Below, one piece after another: positions 17,110 through 26,611 of a stretch of 64,000 bases of DNA. Below the pieces are notes generated by a model, which was not told the origin of the DNA, made no database searches, and saw only the letters and a list, made by a program, of their open reading frames with translations. The number at the start of each line of letters is the position of its first letter. Positions within the stretch are counted from its first letter, which is position 1. This DNA comes from Deltaproteobacteria bacterium (GTDB lineage Bacteria > Desulfobacterota > Desulfobacteria > Desulfobacterales > QNYZ01): assembly GCA_003973265.1 (NCBI GenBank), contig QNYZ01000043.1, positions 1 through 64,000 on the forward strand. The letters are read 5' to 3'. Position numbers and translations under genes: made by a program.

Positions 17110-17273
17110 TCTGTCCAGACCCAAGGGGTCAAGATTTAAGGCCGGGGGGGATGAACAAAAAATTTATTATACCGATAAATGAAGCGTGGGCCCATAATTT
17201 ATTTGGCGATATTTCCCGGGCACATTTTTATCAACGATCGGGTCGATTTTGTTAACGGTTCAAGGAGGGATAG

Positions 17274-18854
17274 ATGAAGGTTCTCGTCAGCGATGTGCTG
17301 GGTGAAATCGGTATTCAGATGTTTGAGGCAGAGGAAGGGATAGACGTTGATGTAAAGACCGGTTTGTCTCCCGAAGAATTAAAGTCTATTATCGGGAAAT
17401 ATGATGCGCTGGTGATTCGAAGCGCCACGAAGGTGACCCGGGATTTGCTGGATGCGGCCACAAACTTGAAAGTCGTGGGCCGGGCGGGGATTGGGCTGGA
17501 CAATGTTGATATTCCGGCGGCCACCCAGAAAGGCGTGGCCGTGATGAATACACCGGGCGGCAATGTGGTCACCACTGCCGAGCATACCATTGCCATGATG
17601 ATGTCGTTGACCCGCAATATCCCCCGGGGAACAGCCACATTGAAGGCGCAGGCCTGGGAAAAGAAAAAACTGCAGGGTCGGGAAATATTTGAGAAAGTCC
17701 TGGGGGTCATTGGATATGGCAAGATCGGCGCCGTCGTGGCCAATCGTGCCCGTGGCCTTAAAATGCAGGTAGTTATCCATGACCCTTACGTAACTTCAGA
17801 ACAGGTCGAAAAAGACGGCTACAGGAGTGTTTCCCTGGATGAGTTATACGAAATCTCTGACTATATTACCGTCCATGTTCCCAAACTTAAAGAAACCACC
17901 GGGTTGATTAACCGGGCGGCATTCGAAAAGATGAAACCGGGTGTCATGGTGCTTAATTGCGCGCGGGGCGGAATTATCAACGAAGGTGACCTTTACGAGG
18001 CGATTAAAGAGGGAAAGGTGGCCGGTGCGGCCCTTGATGTTTTTGAAACTGAGCCGCCAAAGGACTTACCGCTGCTGCAGCTTGACGAGGTGATCTGTAC
18101 GCCGCATCTGGGCGCATCCACCCGCGAAGCCCAGACCAATGTCGCCGTGGCCGTGGCGGAACAGATCATTGATTTTCTAAAAAATGGTTCGGTGCGCAAT
18201 GCGGTTAATGCACCATCGGTTACCGGCCGCCTGCTGGAAAAACTGGGGCCCTACCTGTCTCTTGGGGAACAGATCGGTATTCTTCAATCCCAGCTGATCG
18301 ACGGGGCGATTACTGAAGTGGCGATTGAATATGCCGGCGATTTTCAGGACCTGGATCTTTCACCGGTCTCAACCGCTGCCTTGAAAGGGGTGATGGATAC
18401 CCATGCACGGGACATGGTTAATTTTGTAAATGCCCCGACGATTGCCAAAGAGCGGGGCATCAAGGTAACGGAAACCATCAGCAGTGAGCCCGAAGATTAT
18501 TTAAATTTGATCACCATGCGGGTAACGACCACCGAAGGGACCAGTACGGTAGCCGGGACCCTTTATGGTAAAAGGGAGGGCCGGATTGTCCGCATCAATT
18601 CGTTCCGGCTGGAAATGATCCCGCGCGGCCATCTGGCCCTGATCCACAATATCGATAAACCGGGGTCCATCGGTCAGATCGGTACCGTACTTGGTAAATA
18701 CGACATCAATATCGACCGTATGCAGGTGGGCCAGGAAGAAGATGGAGATCACAATATCATTTTTCTGTGCACGGATCGGCCGATTCCATCGGATGTGATC
18801 CGGAAGATGCAGGATTTGCCCCTGGTAAAGACGGTAACACCCTTGGAACTATAA
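17274..18854 (+). CDS. serA: D-3-phosphoglycerate dehydrogenase
   Basis: A 526-residue enzyme that oxidises 3-phosphoglycerate to 3-phosphohydroxypyruvate, the first step of serine synthesis. It is the long SerA type: a substrate/NAD domain with GRAGIGLDNVDIPAAT, Rossmann motif LGVIGYGKIGAVVANRA, catalytic Arg/Glu/His regions (LNCARGGIINEGDL, ALDVFETEPP, CTPHLGAST), an ASB-like regulatory domain, and a C-terminal ACT domain (HLALIHNIDKPGSIGQIG). The ACT domain suggests feedback by serine. The ATG follows AAGGAGGGATAG. Confidence 0.96.
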   Translation: MKVLVSDVLGEIGIQMFEAEEGIDVDVKTGLSPEELKSIIGKYDALVIRSATKVTRDLLDAATNLKVVGRAGIGLDNVDIPAATQKGVAVMNTPGGNVVTTAEHTIAMMMSLTRNIPRGTATLKAQAWEKKKLQGREIFEKVLGVIGYGKIGAVVANRARGLKMQVVIHDPYVTSEQVEKDGYRSVSLDELYEISDYITVHVPKLKETTGLINRAAFEKMKPGVMVLNCARGGIINEGDLYEAIKEGKVAGAALDVFETEPPKDLPLLQLDEVICTPHLGASTREAQTNVAVAVAEQIIDFLKNGSVRNAVNAPSVTGRLLEKLGPYLSLGEQIGILQSQLIDGAITEVAIEYAGDFQDLDLSPVSTAALKGVMDTHARDMVNFVNAPTIAKERGIKVTETISSEPEDYLNLITMRVTTTEGTSTVAGTLYGKREGRIVRINSFRLEMIPRGHLALIHNIDKPGSIGQIGTVLGKYDINIDRMQVGQEEDGDHNIIFLCTDRPIPSDVIRKMQDLPLVKTVTPLEL

Positions 18855-18865
18855 AAAAATAGAAT

Positions 18866-18898
18866 TCTGGAACGGCGGCGCTTTTTTATCGTTCCAGA
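18866..18898 (+). promoter_or_regulatory. Inverted repeat between serA and the DUF1844 gene
   Basis: TCTGGAACG and CGTTCCAGA form a nine-base perfect stem around a loop that holds a run of six T. There is no U-tract after the second arm, so it is not a standard terminator. It could be an attenuating or stabilising hairpin, since the next gene starts 20 bases later. Confidence 0.4.
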
Positions 18899-18917
18899 TA
18901 ATACCGGGAGAGACGAC

Positions 18918-19268
18918 ATGGCCGAAGATATCAAAGATTTTATTTTAAAGGACGGGGGGAAATCTGCCGATCCGGTCAAACCGGATGAAGCACAACCCAA
19001 AGACAGCGCATCACACACTGCAATGCCGGTGATGACATTTGCGACATTTGTAATTTCGTTGAATCATTCGGCCTTGGTCAACCTCGGCAAGATAGAGGAT
19101 CCCTCCACGGGAACCAAAACCAAGAGCCTGGAGATGGCCAAGCAAACCATTGATATCATTGCCATGCTGGAAGAAAAAACCAAGGGCAACCTGACCGATG
19201 AAGAAGAGGGCCTGCTCAAGGGGCTGCTTTATGATTTACGAATGATCTATGTTAAAGAAACTCAATAA
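18918..19268 (+). CDS. DUF1844 domain protein
   Basis: A 116-residue small protein of the DUF1844 family. After an acidic, charged N-terminal tail the domain begins MPVMTFATFVISLNHSALVNLGKIEDP and continues SLEMAKQTIDIIAMLEEKTKGNLTDEE, then LLKGLLYDLRMIYVKE. This family is widespread in Desulfobacterota and related phyla and has no known function. Start ATG 18918 follows GGGAGAGAC. It lies between serA and ispE. Confidence 0.88.
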   Translation: MAEDIKDFILKDGGKSADPVKPDEAQPKDSASHTAMPVMTFATFVISLNHSALVNLGKIEDPSTGTKTKSLEMAKQTIDIIAMLEEKTKGNLTDEEEGLLKGLLYDLRMIYVKETQ

Positions 19269-19457
19269 GTAGACGGGCTACCCTTCGGGTTTTCACTGAA
19301 AATGCGATTAATTGCTGGTATTCAAGCTGCAGGACGGGTTTCTCCGGGTTATTTATCGCTGCCAGACTGCAAATACGATGCTGTCAACGGTGCCCCCGAA
19401 TACGCGGATATCATCTGTAAACCCGGCGCTTGAGTCGTCTCGAGCAAAGATACATCC

Positions 19458-20366
19458 ATGACAGAGACTCCGACTCTATTTACTTCTCCCGCCAAGATAA
19501 ACCTGTTCCTGGCCGTAACCGGCAGACGACCCGGCGGATACCATGAATTATTCACATTGATGTGCCCGCTGGCGCTTTCAGACACCCTTAAAATAGAACA
19601 GACACAGCAGGGCATTTCCGTTTGCTGTGCGGATCCGGATGTCCCCGGAGATGGGACCAACCTGGCGTACCGGGCGGCCCAAATATTTCTTTCCCGGTGG
19701 GTTCAGGAAAAAAACGGCCGGCCATTTGGGGTCCGCATGGTGATTAAAAAGCGAATTCCCGTGGCCGCCGGACTGGGGGGCGGCAGCAGCAATGCCGCAA
19801 CGGTCCTTCTGGCGCTCAACAGGGTGTGCGAAAACCCTTTCAGCCGGGACAGATTGATGGCTATGGCGTTGAAACTCGGCGCGGATGTCCCTTTTTTCAT
19901 TCTTCGCTGCCCGGCCATTGCCACCGGTATCGGCGAAATCCTCGAACCGGTGGCAGGCCTGGCGCCGATTTCCGTATTGCTTGTTCACCCGTCCATCCGG
20001 ATATCCACGGCAGATGTTTATCGAAACCTGAAATTAAGATTGACAAAATGCCAACAACGACTTAAAAATATTACTTTGCACTCTGGAGCGGAACGGGAAC
20101 ATTTTCGGTTGGATAGACTGACAAAATACTTATGCAATGACCTTGAAACCGTCACCGTATCGCAACATCCGTTTATTGAGACCATAAAACAGACGTTAAT
20201 CGCTTGCGGTGCCGCCGGGGCATTGATGTCCGGAAGCGGGCCGACGGTGTTTGGCCTTTTCAGGGACAAAGCAGCGGCACAAGACGCATTTATTGATCTT
20301 TCACGAAACCGTCACTGGCAGGTATTTAAAACAGAACTGGTTACTGGGGCGTCGTCAAGTGGCTAA
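19458..20366 (+). CDS. ispE: 4-diphosphocytidyl-2-C-methyl-D-erythritol kinase
   Basis: A 302-residue GHMP kinase of the MEP isoprenoid pathway that phosphorylates the 2-hydroxyl of CDP-methylerythritol. Motifs are SPAKINLFLAVTGRRPGGYHEL, the ATP-binding VAAGLGGGSSNAATVLLALN (about residues 106-125), LGADVPFFI and GAAGALMSGSGPTVFGLF. Its last codons lie inside the tRNA-Gln gene: the stop codon TAA at 20364-20366 falls in the tRNA D-arm region. The final GASSSG tail is therefore dictated by tRNA sequence and is unlikely to be functional. Order ispE-tRNA-Gln-prs is usual in this phylum. Confidence 0.93.
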   Translation: MTETPTLFTSPAKINLFLAVTGRRPGGYHELFTLMCPLALSDTLKIEQTQQGISVCCADPDVPGDGTNLAYRAAQIFLSRWVQEKNGRPFGVRMVIKKRIPVAAGLGGGSSNAATVLLALNRVCENPFSRDRLMAMALKLGADVPFFILRCPAIATGIGEILEPVAGLAPISVLLVHPSIRISTADVYRNLKLRLTKCQQRLKNITLHSGAEREHFRLDRLTKYLCNDLETVTVSQHPFIETIKQTLIACGAAGALMSGSGPTVFGLFRDKAAAQDAFIDLSRNRHWQVFKTELVTGASSSG

Positions 20367-20420
20367 GACACAGGATTTTGATTCCTGCATTCGGAGGTTC
20401 GAGTCCTCCCGCCCCAGCCA
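20345..20420 (+). tRNA. tRNA-Gln (anticodon UUG)
   Basis: A complete 76-base cloverleaf. The acceptor TGGGGCG pairs with CGCCCCA, followed by an encoded GCCA end. The D-arm is GTC/GAC, the anticodon arm is CAGGA-TTTTGAT-TCCTG with TTG at positions 34-36, and the T-arm is GGAGG-TTCGAGT-CCTCC. It overlaps the last 22 bases of ispE, so the tRNA must be processed out of a transcript that also serves as mRNA, or be transcribed from within ispE. Confidence 0.96.
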
Positions 20421-20485
20421 TTTAATTTGAACTGTGAGGCCGGTATTAGGTGTCACACGGCAGGTCAAAACAGGGTAACACTGCA

Positions 20486-21439
20486 ATGACAGAAAATAAT
20501 GATTTTCATGTGTTTTCGGGGAATTCGAACCCGGATCTGGTTCAAAAAATCTGCGATTATCTGAAGATTCCACTGGGCGAGGCGAAGATAAACACCTTCA
20601 GTGACGGTGAAATCCAGATCGAGATCGATAATAATGTACGCCTGCGGGATATTTTTGTGGTTCAATCGACCTGTGCGCCGGTTAACCGGAATCTGGTCGA
20701 GTTGCTGTTAATGATTGATGCGATCAAGCGTTCCTCGGCCAGGCGGATTACCGCGGTCATCCCCTATTACGGGTATGCCCGCCAGGATAAAAAAGTGGCG
20801 CCGCGCGTACCGATCAGTGCCAAGCTGGTCGCCGATCTGATTACGACTGCCGGTGCGCATCGGGTGATTACCATGGATCTGCATGCCGGGCAGATTCAGG
20901 GGTTTTTTAATATCCCGGTGGATAACCTGTTCGCCGCTCCGGTGATTCTCAATCATATCCGTGAAAACTTTAATTTTAATGGAGATCTGGTCATTGCTTC
21001 TCCCGACGCCGGCGGTGTAGAACGGGCCCGTGCATTTGCCAAGCGGCTGAATGTAGATCTGGTGATTGTAGACAAGCGTCGGGATGCGCCCAATAAGGCC
21101 AAGGCGATGGCCGTTATTGGTGATGTGAAAGATAAAGTGGTGGTCATTTTAGACGACATGGTGGATACGGCAGGCACCCTGACCGAAGCTGCCGGGGCTT
21201 TTTTGAACAACGGCGCCCGGGAAATTCATGCCTGCTGTGCGCATCCTGTCCTCTCCGGCCCGGCAATCGATAGGATTGAAAAGTCGGCGTTAAAGTCCGT
21301 TATTGTGACCGATACCATCCCGCTGAAACCTGCGGCCGTTAACAGCAATAAATTTAAGGTACTGACCATTGCCAATCTGATCGGCGAAGCCATTCTCCGC
21401 AGTCATACCGGAGATTCAGTGCACTCGCTTTTTGTTTAG
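20486..21439 (+). CDS. prs: Ribose-phosphate pyrophosphokinase
   Basis: A 317-residue PRPP synthetase that makes 5-phosphoribosyl-1-pyrophosphate from ribose-5-phosphate and ATP, feeding purine, pyrimidine, histidine, tryptophan and NAD synthesis. Visible signatures are [63 protein letters not shown] (divalent-cation site) and the PRPP loop [15 protein letters not shown] chose the ATG at 20486. An in-frame start at 20450 would add 12 polar residues. It is followed by rplY and pth, the standard order. Confidence 0.95.
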   Translation: MTENNDFHVFSGNSNPDLVQKICDYLKIPLGEAKINTFSDGEIQIEIDNNVRLRDIFVVQSTCAPVNRNLVELLLMIDAIKRSSARRITAVIPYYGYARQDKKVAPRVPISAKLVADLITTAGAHRVITMDLHAGQIQGFFNIPVDNLFAAPVILNHIRENFNFNGDLVIASPDAGGVERARAFAKRLNVDLVIVDKRRDAPNKAKAMAVIGDVKDKVVVILDDMVDTAGTLTEAAGAFLNNGAREIHACCAHPVLSGPAIDRIEKSALKSVIVTDTIPLKPAAVNSNKFKVLTIANLIGEAILRSHTGDSVHSLFV

Positions 21440-21533
21440 TCGCCGATTTTTTCGGGGTGGCTAAGGAAATTTTTAAAACTTTTAACAAATACACAGCTGA
21501 AAAATATCATATTTTCAAACAGGAGGTAGATCC

Positions 21534-22214
21534 TTGGAACTTATTGAACTAAACGCTGATGTCCGCACCGCCACTGGAAACGGACCCGCCCGCGTACTCC
21601 GCTCTGCGGGGCGAATACCGGCCGTGCTTTATGGGCCCGGCATAGACCCGGTTACCTTGTCCGTAGACACAAAGGAGCTGGAACATATTTTTAGAACAAC
21701 CGCATCCGGCCAGACGGTACTGAACCTGGTGATCCATGATGATGAAACATATTCAAAATCGGTGATGATCAAAGAGCTGCAGACGCATCCGACCAGCGAG
21801 GCACTTTTACATGCCGATTTTTACGAAATTGATCTGAACAAGCAGGTCACTGTAAATGTCCAGGTGGAGATAGTCGGCAAATCCATAGGGGTTGAGAACG
21901 GGGGGCTTCTGCAGGTCGTTCGCCGCGAACTGGAAGTCACCTGCCTTCCGTCCCAGATTCCCGATACCATTGAAGTGGATATCTCCGAGCTGGATGTTGG
22001 AGATTCCCTCCATGTCAAGGCCATCCCCTTACCCGAGGGTGTTGAGATTGTATCGGAGAGCGATTTTACCGTGATGACAGTTGTCAGCCCGGCCATGGAG
22101 ATCGAGGAACCCGAGGAAGAAGACCTGGAAGGCGAGGTTGTTGAGGGTGAGGAAGCCGGTGATGAGGCTGCAGGCGAAGATACGGATAAAAGCGCCGATT
22201 CCAAAGAATCCTGA
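21534..22214 (+). CDS. rplY: 50S ribosomal protein L25/TL5/CTC
   Basis: A 226-residue long-form L25 that binds 5S rRNA. The N-terminal L25 domain begins LIELNADVRTATGNGPARVLR and continues IPAVLYGPGIDPVTLSV. The TL5/CTC C-terminal beta domain follows (VNVQVEIVGKSIGVENGGLL). The protein ends with an acidic tail of about 40 residues rich in Glu and Asp. The start is TTG at 21534, placed by a strong AGGAGG six bases upstream; no ATG is available. It is paired with pth downstream. Confidence 0.94.
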   Translation: MELIELNADVRTATGNGPARVLRSAGRIPAVLYGPGIDPVTLSVDTKELEHIFRTTASGQTVLNLVIHDDETYSKSVMIKELQTHPTSEALLHADFYEIDLNKQVTVNVQVEIVGKSIGVENGGLLQVVRRELEVTCLPSQIPDTIEVDISELDVGDSLHVKAIPLPEGVEIVSESDFTVMTVVSPAMEIEEPEEEDLEGEVVEGEEAGDEAAGEDTDKSADSKES

Positions 22215-22244
22215 TTAATCGGTCGAGCGGTCAGGCAGTTATAA

Positions 22245-22829
22245 ATGAATACCCGGAATAAGCGCCTGGTCGTCGGGTTGGGAAATCCCGGGCGGAAATA
22301 CCGCCAAACCCGGCACAATACGGGTTTTATGGTCGTTGATGCCCTGGCTGCCATGTGGCGGGTAGCCTTTTCCGACCGGCTGACCGATATTGAATTTGGC
22401 CGGCATTCCCTGGTGGGGATAGACGTTTTTATTGCCAAACCGCTGGGCTACATGAACAACAGCGGTCCACCTGTCCAACAGCTGGTGGATCGATACCATT
22501 TTAAGTACGAAGACTTGATCATCGTTTATGACGATATTGATCTCGCATTCGGTACGTTAAAAATCAAAGAGAAAGGGGGGAGCGGCGGTCATAACGGAAT
22601 CAAATCCATCATGCAAACCTTCGGCAGTGGAGCGTTCACCCGCCTTCGTGTCGGGATCGGGCGGCCGATACCAGGGGTTGACGTGACGGGGCATGTGCTG
22701 AGGCCTTTTGAATTATCGGAACGAGACCCCCTGTTACGGGTGATCGATCGGGCGGCCGAGGCGGTTCATGCAATTCTTTGCGAGGGGACATTGTCGGCGA
22801 TGAACAGGTTTAACGGTAAACAGATGTGA
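22245..22829 (+). CDS. pth: Peptidyl-tRNA hydrolase
   Basis: A 194-residue Pth that frees tRNA from drop-off peptidyl-tRNA. It starts KRLVVGLGNPGRKYRQTRHNTGFMVVD, which contains the catalytic His in RHNTGF and the conserved Asn. It continues KPLGYMNNSGPPVQQL, IIVYDDIDLAFGTLKIK, GGSGGHNGIKSI and FTRLRVGIGRP. All signature motifs are present. It lies 30 bases after rplY and is likely cotranscribed with prs-rplY. Confidence 0.96.
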   Translation: MNTRNKRLVVGLGNPGRKYRQTRHNTGFMVVDALAAMWRVAFSDRLTDIEFGRHSLVGIDVFIAKPLGYMNNSGPPVQQLVDRYHFKYEDLIIVYDDIDLAFGTLKIKEKGGSGGHNGIKSIMQTFGSGAFTRLRVGIGRPIPGVDVTGHVLRPFELSERDPLLRVIDRAAEAVHAILCEGTLSAMNRFNGKQM

Positions 22830-22860
22830 ATGAAAAATTAATTTCGAGATGGAGGGTAAA

Positions 22861-24882
22861 ATGGATTCTACGCTAAACGTAGTCACTGGGAATATACCAT
22901 TAATTTGTACCCTGGTCGGCGTGTTGGGGGTATTATTTTCGCTCATTCTGGCAACAATCGTTAAAGGTGCATCTCCCGGCAATGAAAAAATGCAGGAGAT
23001 TGCCGGTGCTATCAAGGAAGGTGCAATAGCCTACCTCAACCGCCAGATGAAAAGCATGGGGGTTGCCGGCATCATTATCTTTGGTATTATTTTTGCCACC
23101 ATGGGGCCGAAGACAGCCCTCGGGTTTCTGGTCGGTGCGGTGGCGTCATTTTGTGCCGGCTACATCGGTATGCGCGTCTCTGTCCTGGCCAATGTCAGAA
23201 CGGCCGAAGCCGCCCGGAAAGGGATGGGCGCAGGGCTGGCCATGGCATTCAGGGGAGGCGCCGTTACCGGTATGATCGTTGCCGGACTGGCGCTGACATC
23301 GGTAGCCGGGTACTATTCCATCACGCATGATGTGATGACACTGGTTGCCCTTGGCTTTGGTGGCAGCCTGATATCCATTTTCGCCCGGCTCGGCGGGGGT
23401 ATTTTCACCAAGGGTGCCGATGTGGGGGCGGATCTGGTGGGTAAGGTTGAGGCGGGTATTCCTGAAGATGACCCGAGAAACCCGGCAACGATTGCCGATA
23501 ATGTCGGCGATAATGTCGGCGACTGTGCCGGAATGGCGGCTGATCTGTTTGAGACCTATGCGGTCACGGCTGTGGCGGCCATGCTCATCGGGTCGCTGCT
23601 GTTTCCCAATAATCCGATGGCCGTCGAATTCCCGCTGGTGCTTGGCGCGATTTCGATTATTGCTTCCATCATCGCGATCTTTTTCGTACGGCTGGGAAAG
23701 AGCGAGTATGTCATGGGGGCCCTTTACAAAGGGATGTTTGGCGCTGCCATCATAGCGGCGGTGGCCTTTTTCTATGCAACGCGGTACTTCATGGGTGATC
23801 TCGGCGATCTGTCGGCCATAAACGTTTATTATTGTACCCTGGTCGGCCTGGTACTGACCGTGGTCATCGTCATTATTACCGAATATTACACGGGTATTTA
23901 TGCGCCGGTTAAAAGTATTGCCGAAGCATCCACCACTGGACATGGAACCAATATCATCGCCGGACTGGCTGTCTCCATGCAGGCGACGGCTGCGCCGGTT
24001 CTGGCGATCTGTCTGGCTATTTTTCTGGCATACAATTTCGGCGGGCTTTATGGGATCGCCATGGCTGCCATGTCGATGCTTTCCATGACCGGTATGGTCA
24101 TCGCCATTGACGCCTACGGGCCGATCACCGATAATGCCGGTGGAATTGCTGAAATGGCCGAAATGGATGAAAGTGTCCGTGCTGTCACCGATCCTCTGGA
24201 TGCAGTGGGGAACACTACCAAGGCCGTGACCAAGGGGTATGCCATTGGCTCTGCCGGCCTGGCGGCGCTGGTTCTTTTTGCTGCCTATGTACAGGAATTT
24301 TCGCTTCATGGCGCCGAGGAGGGATTGACGTTTGATCTGGCCGATGTCAATGTTATTATTGGTCTCTTCATTGGTGGATTGCTTCCGTATCTGTTTGCAT
24401 CCATTGCCATGAAAGCCGTGGGGAACGCCGGCGGCGCGGTCGTAGAAGAAGTCCGTCGCCAGTTTCGTGAAATCCCCGGAATCATGGAAGGAACCGCCAA
24501 ACCGGATTATGGCGCATGTGTCGATATCGTCACCAAGTTTGCACTGAAAGAGATGCTGGTACCGGCGTTACTGCCCGTGATCGCACCCATTCTGGTCGGT
24601 CTGTTTCTTGGAAAAGTGGCCCTGGGCGGGCTGTTGATCGGTTCCATCGTTACCGGTGTATTTGTGGCCATTTCCATGACCACCGGTGGTGCGGCCTGGG
24701 ACAATGCCAAGAAATACATTGAGGATGGTCATCTGGGCGGCAAGGGCAGTGATGCCCATAAAGCTGCCGTCACCGGCGATACCGTAGGCGACCCTTACAA
24801 AGATACAGCGGGCCCGGCGGTTAACCCGATGATCAAGATCCTGAATGTGGTGGCTCTATTGATGGTGCCGTTCTTATTGTAA
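22861..24882 (+). CDS. hppA: Membrane-bound proton-translocating pyrophosphatase, K+-independent type
   Basis: A 673-residue integral membrane PPase with about 15-16 TM helices that couples PPi hydrolysis to ion pumping. Substrate motifs are [46 protein letters not shown] and the late [21 protein letters not shown]. The segment [18 protein letters not shown] carries Lys where K+-dependent enzymes have Ala, which marks the K+-independent class; these are H+ pumps. The ATG at 22861 is used, with GGAGGG upstream. The enzyme would let the cell conserve energy from PPi released by sulfate activation. A strong terminator follows. Confidence 0.95.
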   Translation: MDSTLNVVTGNIPLICTLVGVLGVLFSLILATIVKGASPGNEKMQEIAGAIKEGAIAYLNRQMKSMGVAGIIIFGIIFATMGPKTALGFLVGAVASFCAGYIGMRVSVLANVRTAEAARKGMGAGLAMAFRGGAVTGMIVAGLALTSVAGYYSITHDVMTLVALGFGGSLISIFARLGGGIFTKGADVGADLVGKVEAGIPEDDPRNPATIADNVGDNVGDCAGMAADLFETYAVTAVAAMLIGSLLFPNNPMAVEFPLVLGAISIIASIIAIFFVRLGKSEYVMGALYKGMFGAAIIAAVAFFYATRYFMGDLGDLSAINVYYCTLVGLVLTVVIVIITEYYTGIYAPVKSIAEASTTGHGTNIIAGLAVSMQATAAPVLAICLAIFLAYNFGGLYGIAMAAMSMLSMTGMVIAIDAYGPITDNAGGIAEMAEMDESVRAVTDPLDAVGNTTKAVTKGYAIGSAGLAALVLFAAYVQEFSLHGAEEGLTFDLADVNVIIGLFIGGLLPYLFASIAMKAVGNAGGAVVEEVRRQFREIPGIMEGTAKPDYGACVDIVTKFALKEMLVPALLPVIAPILVGLFLGKVALGGLLIGSIVTGVFVAISMTTGGAAWDNAKKYIEDGHLGGKGSDAHKAAVTGDTVGDPYKDTAGPAVNPMIKILNVVALLMVPFLL

Positions 24883-24912
24883 GCGGTATTTAAAGCCAAA
24901 ATAAATAAGTAC

Positions 24913-24950
24913 AAAAAAGGATCGGCGCTGGTGCGCCGGTCCTTTTCTAT
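24913..24950 (+). terminator. Rho-independent terminator after hppA
   Basis: AAAAGGATCGGCGC, a TGGT loop and GCGCCGGTCCTTTT form a long GC-rich stem flanked by A and T runs. It starts about 30 bases after the hppA stop. The A/T symmetry means it could act in either direction. Confidence 0.85.
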
Positions 24951-25033
24951 TTGATTAATAGACAGGATTGTGCTAATCTCCGCCGTATAAACTTATTAAG
25001 CTTTACCTATATCTGCTACGATCGGTGCAAATA

Positions 25034-25588
25034 ATGAATGAAAAAACACCCCCCCCTGATAATGAGAACGGTAACGGAGCCACTCGATTTTGTGTCGGTG
25101 ACCTGGCGGTCTACCCTGCGCATGGTGTCGGCCGGATTGATTCCGTGGAAAGCCGTGTCATCAACGGAAAAAAACAGGATTTTTATATTCTCAAGGTCAT
25201 TGAGAGCGGCATGACCATCATGATTCCCACGACCAATGTCTGTCAGGTCGGATTGCGGAATGTGATCGATAAAAAGGACGTCGCTAAAATATTCGAAATC
25301 ATGACGAACAATGGGGACGGGGGCAATGAAAGCCAGACCTGGAATCGACGGTACCGGGAATATATGGACAAAATAAAAACCGGTTCGCTTCACGATGTGG
25401 CCGAAGTATACAGGGATCTGTCTTTGTTAAAACACACCAAAGATTTATCTTTCGGTGAGCGAAAGCTTTACGATACCGCCCAGGCCCTGCTGGTTAAAGA
25501 AATCTCCACGGCAAGAGAGGTGACTGAAGAGACGGTTCAATCTGAAATTTCCGCTTTGTTCCCCCCTCCCGATAATCCGGAAAACTGA
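25034..25588 (+). CDS. CarD-family transcriptional regulator
   Basis: A 184-residue CarD/CdnL-type protein. The N-terminal RNA-polymerase-interacting (Tudor-like) domain starts at about residue 17 with RFCVGDLAVYPAHGVGRIDSVESR and continues DFYILKVIESGMTIMIPT. A helical DNA-binding C-terminal domain follows (WNRRYREYMDKIKTGSLHDVAEVYRDL, then LSFGERKLYDTAQALLVKE). Such proteins stabilise RNA polymerase open complexes and often act at rRNA promoters. The ATG at 25034 was preferred to a GTG at 25025. It is isolated by the hppA terminator and precedes rluD. Confidence 0.9.
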   Translation: MNEKTPPPDNENGNGATRFCVGDLAVYPAHGVGRIDSVESRVINGKKQDFYILKVIESGMTIMIPTTNVCQVGLRNVIDKKDVAKIFEIMTNNGDGGNESQTWNRRYREYMDKIKTGSLHDVAEVYRDLSLLKHTKDLSFGERKLYDTAQALLVKEISTAREVTEETVQSEISALFPPPDNPEN

Positions 25589-25600
25589 CCTTTTGAGGTA

Positions 25601-26569
25601 ATGCAGACCTCCACGGGCGATATTCGTTTCACCGTCACCCGGGCTGATGACGGCCGGCGTCTGGACATGGTGATCGCCAGCCATATCTCTCAGTGTTCCC
25701 GCACCCTGGCAGCCACCCTGATTAAAGACGGCTTTATCCGTCTTGACAACCAGGTTGTCAAACCGGCCCACCAGGTCCGTTCCGGGGATGATATTCACGG
25801 CCGCTTTCCGCCGCCGGATCCCGGAGACATTGTCCCCGAAGCGATCCCTCTGGATATCCTTTACCGGGATCATTCGATTGTTGTTGTCAATAAACCGGCA
25901 GGCCTGGTCGTTCATCCCGCAGCCGGACATAAGACCGGTACGCTGGTTCATGGCCTGCTTTATCATTTTCCGGGTGTTTTTGCCGTGGGCGGACAGATGC
26001 GGCCGGGGATTGTCCATCGACTGGATAAAGATACCTCCGGATGCCTGGTCGTGGCGCTGAACGATGCGGCCCACCAGGAGATTTCCAGCCAGTTTAAAGC
26101 GCGCACTGTTTATAAAGAATACCTGGCTCTGGTAAAGGGGCATAAAATTGAGCGAACAGGCGAAGTTAACCGGCCCATCGGCCGCCATCCGGTGGATCGG
26201 AAAAAAATGACCGTGGATGGCAGGGGCGCGCGCCCGGCCCGAACCCTGTGGCGGGTGGTCCATCGCTATCCGTCTGCTGCGCTGGTCACGCTTAATCTAA
26301 AAACCGGCCGGACGCATCAAATACGTGTCCACTTAAAATCACTGGGCCATCCCGTGGTCGGTGACCCGATATATGGCCCGCGGCGGAAGGCCGATACGCT
26401 TGAGGTGTCGCCCGGCAGACGGATACGGGTGCCCCGCCAGATGCTGCATGCCAGGCGTCTGGGGTTTGTTCACCCGTCAACGGGGAAAAAAGTTCAATTC
26501 GAGGCGTCGATTCCAACCGACATGGCCGATATTATTTCGGCATTGAATGCAGGTGAAAAATCGGTCTGA
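25601..26569 (+). CDS. rluD: 23S rRNA pseudouridine synthase RluD family
   Basis: A 322-residue RluA/RluD-type pseudouridine synthase. It has an N-terminal S4-like domain (GRRLDMVIASHISQCSRTLAATLIKDG), then VVNKPAGLVVHPAAGHKTGTLVHGLL and the catalytic-Asp motif GIVHRLDKDTSGCLVVA at about residues 138-154. KTGRTHQIRVHLKSLGHPVVGDPIYG and MLHARRLGFVHP complete it. The presence of S4 favours RluD or RluC over RluA; exact uridine targets are not certain. It starts 12 bases after the CarD gene and is probably cotranscribed. Confidence 0.9.
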   Translation: MQTSTGDIRFTVTRADDGRRLDMVIASHISQCSRTLAATLIKDGFIRLDNQVVKPAHQVRSGDDIHGRFPPPDPGDIVPEAIPLDILYRDHSIVVVNKPAGLVVHPAAGHKTGTLVHGLLYHFPGVFAVGGQMRPGIVHRLDKDTSGCLVVALNDAAHQEISSQFKARTVYKEYLALVKGHKIERTGEVNRPIGRHPVDRKKMTVDGRGARPARTLWRVVHRYPSAALVTLNLKTGRTHQIRVHLKSLGHPVVGDPIYGPRRKADTLEVSPGRRIRVPRQMLHARRLGFVHPSTGKKVQFEASIPTDMADIISALNAGEKSV

Positions 26570-26611
26570 TTCTGTAACGATTCATCTCCAGCCAGACCCG
26601 AAGGAGGAACA

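Noticed and set aside
19302..19433. 43-codon frame between the DUF1844 gene and ispE
   Set aside because: There is no ribosome site and no recognisable family. It may be chance or a minor relic and was not annotated.
23146..24309. 387-codon open frame on the minus strand of hppA
   Set aside because: It is antisense to the strongly conserved pyrophosphatase and its translation is rich in His, Gly and Arg without any domain. It is a shadow of GC-biased codon use.
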